Origin: Chthonomonadaceae bacterium
GTDB taxonomy: Bacteria > Armatimonadota > Chthonomonadetes > Chthonomonadales > Chthonomonadaceae
Reading direction: 5' to 3'
DNA length: 5,316 bases
Assembly (NCBI GenBank): GCA_025355115.1
Contig: JANXLO010000467.1
Span: forward strand, 1 to 5,316
In this document: positions 1-5,316 of the stretch, piece by piece
How the letters are laid out: each line of letters starts with the position of its first letter
How positions within the stretch are numbered: position 1 is the stretch's first letter
The notes under the pieces: model-generated
What the model saw: the letters and a program-made list of their open reading frames with translations, nothing else
Database searches by the model: none
Told to the model about the DNA's origin: nothing
Position numbers and translations under genes: made by a program

Positions 1-259
1 TTAGTGTGACGCTCAATATTTTTTTCAGGAAGTGAGGAATGCTTTAACTACTTGAAGAAAAATGTGTGTGATCAAGGCATTGCTAGCATCTTGCTGGCAT
101 GAGGCTATGCTATTATTCGCTTATCCTGCCTGCTGTCATCCGTGTGCAAGCAATTACGACGGCCGTGATTCGCCTGACGGTTTGAGTGAGCTCAGCTAGC
201 TACGCCCATGCAGAGGGCATCGTTTCTGCAAGAAAGACGGTGCAATTCACCGCGAGAAA
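1..259. other. Non-coding upstream region, AT-rich at its left end
   Basis: No gene is seen here. All three forward frames are cut repeatedly by stops, for example TGA at 33-35 and 183-185 and TAG at 197-199, and no start with a good ribosome site opens a frame. Base composition changes along the stretch: about 33% GC over 1-60, 47% over 61-120 and 57% over 121-180, against a clearly GC-rich remainder. A run of seven T lies at 19-25. It is preceded only by a weak four-pair stem (3-6 with 10-13), so I do not call it a terminator. A pair of near-identical 10-mers at 80-100 is listed separately. The reading frame of the TPR fragment is open back to position 200 without an ATG, so its remnant may begin inside this stretch. 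Confidence 0.6.
80..100. repeat. Short imperfect direct repeat, 11-base period
   Basis: TTGCTAGCAT (80-89) and TTGCTGGCAT (91-100) match at 9 of 10 positions and are separated by one base, so the copies repeat every 11 bases, about one helical turn. This would suit two protomers of a DNA-binding protein on the same face of the helix. It could also be chance, or a short duplication in unconstrained DNA. No good -10 element lies at the right distance downstream: TATTAT at 111-116 is only 14 bases from the TTGCTG half. Confidence 0.35.
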
Positions 260-861
260 GTGGAGCGGTACATTCTGCATGCTCTCCAGTCGCATCGGGA
301 TGAGGGGGATTACTGGGATCTGCTAGGCCATATCTACGGCGACCTGAACAACGCGGCGCGTCTGAAGGAGGCCATAGACTGCTACAGGAAAGCGCTCGCC
401 CTTAGGCCGCATGACTCAGGCATTCATGCCTCTTTGGGACGGTCACTCATGCGTCTCGAGCAGTGGGAGGAGGAGGCCAGCGAACTTCGGATCGCCAAAC
501 AGAACGCCTCCGATCCAGGCCCGCTCCTCTATAGCCTCGGACACTCTTTGCAACGATCCGGCCATCCCGAGGAGGGCACAGTGCTTTGCTTCAGTATCAG
601 GCGTACCAGGAGTATGTCCGAAGCTCGGCGCGGCTCAAAGGCGCCATCCGAGCAAACCCAACGGACAGGGAGAGCCGCTATGCGCTCGTGCGTCTTTGCA
701 TCTCCTATCGCCAATTCACGGCGGCAAAGGCTGTCCTCGACGAGCCCGCTGATCGCCCCGGCGAAAAGGACGCCGCCTGGCAGAAGCTGAACAGTGAAAT
801 AGAGGCAGCGCTCTCCAAGCCGCTCGATTCAAACGCACCCGGCACCTCACCCCTACCCTGA
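260..861 (+). pseudogene. TPR-repeat protein, frameshifted and probably truncated at its N-terminus
   Basis: The first part reads from GTG at 260 to about 574 and carries TPR-like helical pairs. Residues 18-50 have W19, L22-G23, Y26, A38, Y42, A45-L46 and P50 at TPR positions. A second unit spans about 52-84 and a third starts at about 86 (Y91, L93-G94). After E104-E105 the frame loses TPR character. The continuation lies in the -1 frame from about 583 (LLQYQAYQEYVRSS) and runs to TGA at 859-861, adding a fourth TPR-like stretch (RYALVRLCISYRQF, then AAKAVLDE). Skipping 575-582 joins the halves as PEEALLQYQAY, a normal TPR helix, so an 8-base insertion or an equivalent shift fits. TPR proteins are binding scaffolds; no partner can be named. 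The start is doubtful: the frame is open upstream to 200 without ATG, and GTG 260 has no clear ribosome site. A sequencing error is the main alternative. Confidence 0.65.
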
Positions 862-913
862 TTTCTGTGCCCGATACATTCCTCCGGTTGCCCTGATCTC
901 ATCGCCGAATAGG

Positions 914-942
914 ATGCTTTTCCGCGGGCAAAAGTGTATAAT
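914..942 (+). promoter_or_regulatory. Candidate promoter for the two-gene operon (TATAAT at 937-942)
   Basis: A perfect TATAAT hexamer lies 35 bases before the ATG at 978. It would place transcription start near 949 and leave a leader of about 29 bases that still contains the AGGAG ribosome site. The -35 region is poor: the best 17-base spacing gives ATGCTT (914-919), so an activator may be needed. CTTTT (917-921) and AAAAG (930-934) form an inverted repeat around an 8-base GC core just upstream of the hexamer and could be an operator. A second possibility is TTGCCC (888-893) with TAGGAT (910-915) at 16-base spacing, matching the consensus at 4 of 6 positions in each box. Sigma-70 rules are assumed to hold in this organism. 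Confidence 0.45.
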
Positions 943-960
943 GGAAGGAGCGCAGGAAAC

Positions 961-965
961 AGGAG
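961..965 (+). promoter_or_regulatory. Ribosome binding site of the diheme gene
   Basis: AGGAG stands 12 bases before ATG 978. The spacing is somewhat long, but it is the best purine-rich match in the leader. It supports 978 as the start, together with the basic N-terminus and hydrophobic export signal that follow. A second match, GGAAGGAG at 943-950, is too far from the ATG to be used for it. Confidence 0.6.
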
Positions 966-977
966 TCGTATAAAACG

Positions 978-3900
978 ATGGGTCGTAAGTTCAGGTTCAA
1001 TCCTTATATGTGGAGCTTCCTTGGCTCCGCTTGCGTTTTTTTGTCTGTGTTCGCATGGGCTGGAAAGTCTGCGCCGTCGACGCCGCGCCTGACCAGTCAG
1101 GAGCTCGAGCAGAAGTTCACGGGCACGATTCGGCCTTTCATGCAGACCTACTGCGTCTCCTGCCACGGCAAGGAAAAGCCCCAGGCGCAGCTTGATCTCA
1201 CCTCCTACGCAAGCATGGCTTCCGTTGCGCGTGACTACCCTCATTGGGCGCTCGTGCTCGAGAAGCTGGACGCGAAGCAGATGCCTCCCCCCAACGTCGC
1301 CAGGCAGCCCTCCGCCAAGCAGCGCGAGGCCGTGATCGGCTGGATCCGCGCTGTAAGGGCCTCTGAGGCACATCGGACCGCCGGCGATCCCGGCCCGGTG
1401 CTGGCGCGCCGACTGAGCAACGCGGAGTACGACTACACCATCCGCGACCTCATGGGATTCGACCTGCGCCCCACTCGAGAGTTTCCCGTCGACCCGGCGA
1501 ACCAGGAGGGCTTCGACAACTCTGGCGAGTCCCTCACTCTCTCCCCCGCTCTGATGAAGAAGTATGTGGCAGCGGCGAAGGAGATCGCCGATCACCTCGT
1601 CCTGACCTCCGCAGGCCTCGAGTTCGCGTCCCATCCTGTGCTGGCAGAGACAGATCGCGACAAATACTGCATCCTGCGCATCGTCGATTTCTACAAGCGG
1701 CAACCTACGGACTATGCGGACTACTTCCAGGCTGCCTGGCGGTATCGGCACCGAGCACTCCTCGGCGCGCCGGGAGCGACCCTTCAGACAGTCGCTGCCG
1801 AAGCAAAGGTCAGTCCTCGCTACCTGGAGCTCGTCTGGAGCACACTGAACGCGCCTGGCGAGAAGGTTGGCCCTATCGCAAAGCTTCAGGCGCAGTGGAA
1901 CGCGCTGCCCGCCCCGGACAAGATGCGCCACAATGATGTGCATGCTGGCTGTATCGCCATGCGAGATTGGGCACTAGGTCTGCGCAAGCGTGCCGCCTGG
2001 AAATTCGCCAACCTTCAGGTTCCTCGCGGATTCTCCAATGGGGGCCAGTGCTTCGTGCTCTGGAAGGACCGGGAGTACGCCACTCACCGCAGGATGGTTA
2101 ACGCCGGTGCGCTTCAGATTGGCGGGGTGCCAGCGACCCAGACGATTCCTGCCAGACGTAATGGCGGTCGCCCGCAGCCTGCCCGCACTGTGACCGATCC
2201 TGCCGATCCCGACCTCTACGTGCCGCAGGATGAGGCGGCGCGAGCCCCCTATCTAGCGTCGTTCAGCAGGTTCTGCAGCGTCTTTCCGGATGCGTTTTAC
2301 ATAGCGGAACGCGGTAGGATGTTCGTCGATGACCCGGGCGATAAGGGTCGACTGCTGACCGCCGGGCTGCACAACTCGATGGGCTACTTCCGCGACGACA
2401 CGCCCCTCATGGAGCTGGTCCTTGACGAGAACGGCCGCCGAACACTGGACCGAATGTGGCTTGATTTCAATACGGTCGCCTTCATTCCTGAGCGGATGCA
2501 CCGAGAGTTCTTCGTATACGAGCGCGCCGAGGCTGGCACTATCAACGACCCTGAGTTTAACTTTGTGCGGGCCGAAGATCCTGATTCCACGTCCGATGCA
2601 AAGATAAAGCGATTGGCGGACCTCTACCTTGCGAAAGCGGTCAAGAACGGCGCTGAAGCACCTGCCCTTAAAGCGATCGAAGACCATTTCAAATGGGTCT
2701 CGACTACCATTCGAGCGACGGAAAAGGCCCGTCTAGCCGCGGAGCCACTGCATCGCGCCGCGCTCCTCACTTTTGCCCGCCGAGCCTATCGGCGTCCGCT
2801 CACGGATGCAGAGAAAGCCGGACTCCTGGCGTTCTATCAGACTCTGCGGCAGAAGGAGGCCCTGACCCACGAGGATGCCATCCGCGATTCGGTAGTGAGC
2901 ATTCTGATGTCGCCGAAATTCCTGTTCCGCATGGATCTTGAGGCGCCCGAAGCGCCCGTCAAGCCCTCCCTGAGAGCAGGAACATCCACTGGGCTGCGGA
3001 CTATCGCTCTGCCGCCTGCCGCGCTTCCGACCTCTAAAAGCGTAGAGCCGCTCTCCGACTACGCGCTTGCAAGCAGGCTGAGTTATTTTCTATGGTCGAG
3101 CATGCCGGACGAAGAGCTGCTGTCACACGCCGCCGCAGGCGATCTGCACCGCCCAGAAGTGCTCACCGTGCAGGCGCACCGGATGCTGAAGGATCCTCGG
3201 GTTCGAGCTCTGGCTCTGGAGTTCGGGGGCAACTGGCTGGACTTTCGCCGTTTCGAGGAGCATAACGCGGTGGATCGTGAGCGCTTCCCAAGCTTCAACG
3301 ACGGGCTTCGTGAGGCGATGTTCGAGGAGCCGCTGCACTTTCTCGTCGATGAGTTTCAGCAGGATCGCTCCGTGCTCGATCTCCTCTACGGGAAGTATAC
3401 TTTCGTCAATGCTTCGCTCGCAAAGCACTATGGTATGACCGACGTGAAGGCAAATGGGACCGACTGGGTTCGCGTGGACGACGCCGACCGCTACGGCCGC
3501 GGTGGCCTGTTTCCAATGGCGGTGTTTCTGACCAAGAACTCTCCCGGCCTGCGCACAAGCCCCGTGAAGCGCGGCAACTGGGTCGTCAAGCGGGTGCTGG
3601 GCGAGACTATTCCCCCTCCGCCCGCGACAGTGCCTGCACTGCCAAACGATGAAAGCAAGATGGGCAATCTGACTCTGCGTCAGGCGCTCGAGGCGCATCG
3701 CGCGAACCCGGCCTGCGCCGGATGTCACGCACGATTCGACTCCTATGGCCTTGTGTTCGAGGGCTTCGGCCCGATCGGCGAGTTACGAAGCAAGGATCTG
3801 GGTGGCAAGCCGGTGGACGTCCGAGCGCCATTCCCCGGCGGGGCCGATCGCTCCGGCGTCGCGGGACTCCAGGAGTTCATCCGCCAGCAGAGGCAGCAGG

Positions 3901-4103
3901 ATTTTCTGGACACTTTTGGCCGCAAGATGTTGTCCTATGCATTAGGGCGCAGTCTGCAGCTTTCGGACGACACTATCCTCCAGCAGATGCAGACGCGACT
4001 GGCCGCTGGAAACTATCGTTTCGAAACGCTAGTTGACACTATAGTCACAAGCCGGCAATTCCGTTATCGCCGCGCATCGACCACCACTCTGGCAAGGGAC
4101 TGA
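978..4103 (+). CDS. Exported diheme c-type protein with DUF1587/1595/1592/1588/1585 domains
   Basis: This is a 1041-residue protein of the planctomycete-type cytochrome/PSD families, acting outside the cytoplasm; the reaction is unknown. Seen in order: a basic N-terminus and hydrophobic segment (about 11-27) ending in an AWA|G Sec cleavage site (26-29); a PSCyt1 cytochrome domain (about 43-130) with heme motif CVSCH (59-63) and M102 in QMPPP as a possible axial ligand; DUF1587 (about 143-208); an unusual region (about 211-588); DUF1595 (about 589-655, with RRAYRRPLT and MSPKFLFR); a Pro/Ala-rich linker (656-688); DUF1592 (about 690-820, LSDYALASRLSYFLW); DUF1588 (about 835-935) with a proline stretch (879-882) and the second heme motif CAGCH (913-917); and DUF1585 (about 965-1033). 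From memory, such proteins usually run to about 750-900 residues, the excess here being the middle region. The next gene starts 5 bases after the stop. Domain names are recalled from sequence patterns; boundaries are approximate. Confidence 0.93.
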   Translation: MGRKFRFNPYMWSFLGSACVFLSVFAWAGKSAPSTPRLTSQELEQKFTGTIRPFMQTYCVSCHGKEKPQAQLDLTSYASMASVARDYPHWALVLEKLDAKQMPPPNVARQPSAKQREAVIGWIRAVRASEAHRTAGDPGPVLARRLSNAEYDYTIRDLMGFDLRPTREFPVDPANQEGFDNSGESLTLSPALMKKYVAAAKEIADHLVLTSAGLEFASHPVLAETDRDKYCILRIVDFYKRQPTDYADYFQAAWRYRHRALLGAPGATLQTVAAEAKVSPRYLELVWSTLNAPGEKVGPIAKLQAQWNALPAPDKMRHNDVHAGCIAMRDWALGLRKRAAWKFANLQVPRGFSNGGQCFVLWKDREYATHRRMVNAGALQIGGVPATQTIPARRNGGRPQPARTVTDPADPDLYVPQDEAARAPYLASFSRFCSVFPDAFYIAERGRMFVDDPGDKGRLLTAGLHNSMGYFRDDTPLMELVLDENGRRTLDRMWLDFNTVAFIPERMHREFFVYERAEAGTINDPEFNFVRAEDPDSTSDAKIKRLADLYLAKAVKNGAEAPALKAIEDHFKWVSTTIRATEKARLAAEPLHRAALLTFARRAYRRPLTDAEKAGLLAFYQTLRQKEALTHEDAIRDSVVSILMSPKFLFRMDLEAPEAPVKPSLRAGTSTGLRTIALPPAALPTSKSVEPLSDYALASRLSYFLWSSMPDEELLSHAAAGDLHRPEVLTVQAHRMLKDPRVRALALEFGGNWLDFRRFEEHNAVDRERFPSFNDGLREAMFEEPLHFLVDEFQQDRSVLDLLYGKYTFVNASLAKHYGMTDVKANGTDWVRVDDADRYGRGGLFPMAVFLTKNSPGLRTSPVKRGNWVVKRVLGETIPPPPATVPALPNDESKMGNLTLRQALEAHRANPACAGCHARFDSYGLVFEGFGPIGELRSKDLGGKPVDVRAPFPGGADRSGVAGLQEFIRQQRQQDFLDTFGRKMLSYALGRSLQLSDDTILQQMQTRLAAGNYRFETLVDTIVTSRQFRYRRASTTTLARD
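4094..4099 (+). promoter_or_regulatory. Ribosome binding site of the DUF1552 gene, inside the preceding gene
   Basis: AAGGGA lies 9 bases before ATG 4109 and within the last codons of the diheme gene, whose stop is at 4101-4103. With only five bases between stop and start, ribosomes finishing the first gene are well placed to start on the second, so translation is probably coupled. No promoter-like sequence is needed or evident at this junction. Confidence 0.55.
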
Positions 4104-4108
4104 ACACT

Positions 4109-5316
4109 ATGTCGAATCAAGATCAAAAACCGGCGAAGCCGCTCTCTCGGCGCCTTTTTATCCGTGGAGCCGGTGTTGTCATGGCGTTGCCGTGGCTGGA
4201 ATCCCTGCCGGTTTGGGGAGCGGCTGCCGAGGCTGCGAAGGCACCAAGTGCACCGCCGCAGCGCTTCGTCGTTCAGTTCATGGGCACCGGCATCAACCCC
4301 GATCACTGGTGGGCGAAGGGCGAAGGCGCGACGATGGAGCTGAGCAAAAGCCTCCAAGCACTCGAGCCCTTCAGAACGAAGCTCAACGTCATCAATGGTC
4401 TGTTCAACAAGCCTGCGACTGGCGTGGGAATTCACCCCGGCATGACCGGCAACCTGCTCTCGGGGATGCCCCTCACCAGAGGCGCGGTGCTGCACGGTGG
4501 CATCAGCATTGATCAGGTGCTGGCCGCAAAGATCGGGCAGGACGCGGTTCAGCCAAGTCTCGTGCTGGCGTGCGAGCAGCCCCTGACTGGCTACCACGAG
4601 ACAAATTTTTCGATGGCCTACAGCTCCCACATCTCCTGGCAAAGCGCAGACTCGCCCGTTCCGACGGAGGTCTACCCTTCGCTCGCCTTCGATAGCCTGT
4701 TCGAGAACAGCGGGAGCCGTCGCCTTGAAAGCATTCTGGATCGCGTAAGCGATGAGGCGAGCGGTCTTCGCCGACGCATCAGCCACGACGACCGCAACAA
4801 GCTTGACGAATACCTATCCAGTGTCCGCGAGGTAGAGCAGCGCGCTCAGCGGATGCGCGGCGACATGGGCAAAGCGGCGGTTCGTGCGAAGGACAAGGGC
4901 AAGTCGTTCATCGGAATGAAGCGCCCGGACAACGGTCTGCCGGAGGACATCCGCGAGCATATGCGCCTGATGTGCGACGTCGTCGCTCTGGCGATACAGA
5001 CGGACAAGACCCGCATCGCAACGATGCTGATGTGCCGCGACCTGTCGGGCCTATTCTACCCGTTCCTTGGGGTTCGCGACTCCCATCATCCCGCCTCGCA
5101 TCACGACACCTCCGAGGACTATCTGCGCATTACGCAGTACTACATCAGCCAGCTCGCCTACCTCGCCGGAAAGCTGCAGGCTATGCCCGAAGGCCAGGGG
5201 TCGGTGCTCGACAACACCTGCTTGCTCTGGCTCTCCAACATGTTCTCCGGCTCCGTCCACGACAACTCCAAGCTTCCCATTCTCACCATCGGAAGCCTGG
5301 GCGGAACTCTGACGAC
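4109..5316 (+). CDS. Tat-exported DUF1552 family protein, 3' end cut by the window
   Basis: The frame is open from ATG 4109 to the window edge (402 complete codons, no stop). The N-terminus carries a twin-arginine signal, SRRLFIR (13-19), a moderately hydrophobic stretch (about 20-37), then an Ala-rich segment (38-45) where cleavage is likely. This predicts Tat export as a folded protein. The DUF1552 domain starts at about residue 50 with RFVVQFMGTGINPDHWW, followed by LNVINGLFN (92-100) and HPGMTGNLLSG (109-119). A helical, charged middle (about 205-265) leads to the histidine cluster DSHHPASHHD (324-333) and HD at 384-385. HHxxSHH is, from memory, a hallmark of the family and may bind metal. 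DUF1552 resembles DUF1501 and has been placed near the alkaline-phosphatase/sulfatase fold; activity is not established. Family members run to about 430-470 residues, so roughly 30-70 are missing. It pairs with the diheme gene upstream. Confidence 0.92.
   Translation, partial: MSNQDQKPAKPLSRRLFIRGAGVVMALPWLESLPVWGAAAEAAKAPSAPPQRFVVQFMGTGINPDHWWAKGEGATMELSKSLQALEPFRTKLNVINGLFNKPATGVGIHPGMTGNLLSGMPLTRGAVLHGGISIDQVLAAKIGQDAVQPSLVLACEQPLTGYHETNFSMAYSSHISWQSADSPVPTEVYPSLAFDSLFENSGSRRLESILDRVSDEASGLRRRISHDDRNKLDEYLSSVREVEQRAQRMRGDMGKAAVRAKDKGKSFIGMKRPDNGLPEDIREHMRLMCDVVALAIQTDKTRIATMLMCRDLSGLFYPFLGVRDSHHPASHHDTSEDYLRITQYYISQLAYLAGKLQAMPEGQGSVLDNTCLLWLSNMFSGSVHDNSKLPILTIGSLGGTLT

Noticed and set aside
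3..25. Possible intrinsic terminator: small stem followed by seven T
   Set aside because: The stem is four pairs including a G-U, with a three-base loop and a gap before the T run; too weak without the sequence to the left.
91..119. Possible promoter TTGCTG with TATTAT or TATTCG
   Set aside because: TATTAT is only 14 bases from TTGCTG, and the correctly spaced hexamer, TATTCG, is a poor -10. No intact gene follows.
187..201. Overlapping palindromes TGAGCTCA and AGCTAGCT
   Set aside because: Eight-base palindromes are expected by chance at this length, and nothing nearby links them to an operator or attachment site.
978..1034. Lipoprotein signal with C19 as the lipidated cysteine
   Set aside because: Position -3 is glycine rather than Leu/Val/Ile, and the hydrophobic stretch continues well past the cysteine. 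A Sec site at AWA|G (26-29) fits better.
705..1943. Reverse-strand open frame of 412 codons overlapping the TPR remnant and the start of the diheme gene
   Set aside because: It lies antisense to a gene with recognisable domains, its translation is rich in Arg, Val, Leu and His with no recognisable domain, and it spans a promoter region. Long antisense frames are common in GC-rich genes.
3123..3728. Reverse-strand open frame of 201 codons inside the diheme gene
   Set aside because: It covers the well-recognised DUF1592 and DUF1588 domains on the other strand and shows no signal of its own.
4064..4786. Reverse-strand open frame of 240 codons across the gene junction
   Set aside because: It is antisense to the end of the diheme gene and the first half of the DUF1552 gene, both supported by domain content. 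The translation shows no known motif.

Overview
The window reads as a piece of a GC-rich bacterial chromosome, from an Acidobacteriota-like lineage or possibly Planctomycetota, Verrucomicrobiota or a relative. The basis is two large genes from families (DUF1587/1595/1592/1588/1585 plus planctomycete-type cytochrome c, and DUF1552) that occur as neighbouring pairs, often in many copies, in these phyla. The phylum is inferred from family content only; there is no marker gene here.

Layout, all genes on the + strand. Positions 1-259 are non-coding, with stops in every forward frame. This stretch starts AT-rich (about 33% GC in the first 60 bases) and rises to about 57% by position 180. Positions 260-861 hold a tetratricopeptide-repeat (TPR) gene broken by a frameshift near 575-582, without a convincing start; it looks like a decayed fragment unless the frameshift is a sequencing error. 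Positions 862-977 are an intergenic gap with a perfect TATAAT box (937-942) and an AGGAG ribosome site (961-965). Positions 978-4103 encode a 1041-residue exported protein with a c-type heme motif near each end, carrying the full set of planctomycete-type domains plus an extra region of about 375 residues in the middle. Five bases later, at 4109, begins a DUF1552 protein with a twin-arginine signal; it is still open at the right edge and lacks only its last few dozen residues.

How the genes work together: the two large genes are almost certainly one transcription and translation unit. One product should leave the cell unfolded by Sec and receive heme outside the cytoplasm. The other should leave folded by Tat. 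The simplest reading is an extracytoplasmic pair in which the diheme protein serves as a redox partner or enzyme for the DUF1552 protein. No substrate can be read from the sequence and, as far as I know, the biochemical role of the pair is not established. Nothing here indicates CRISPR, phage, an insertion sequence or an RNA gene.
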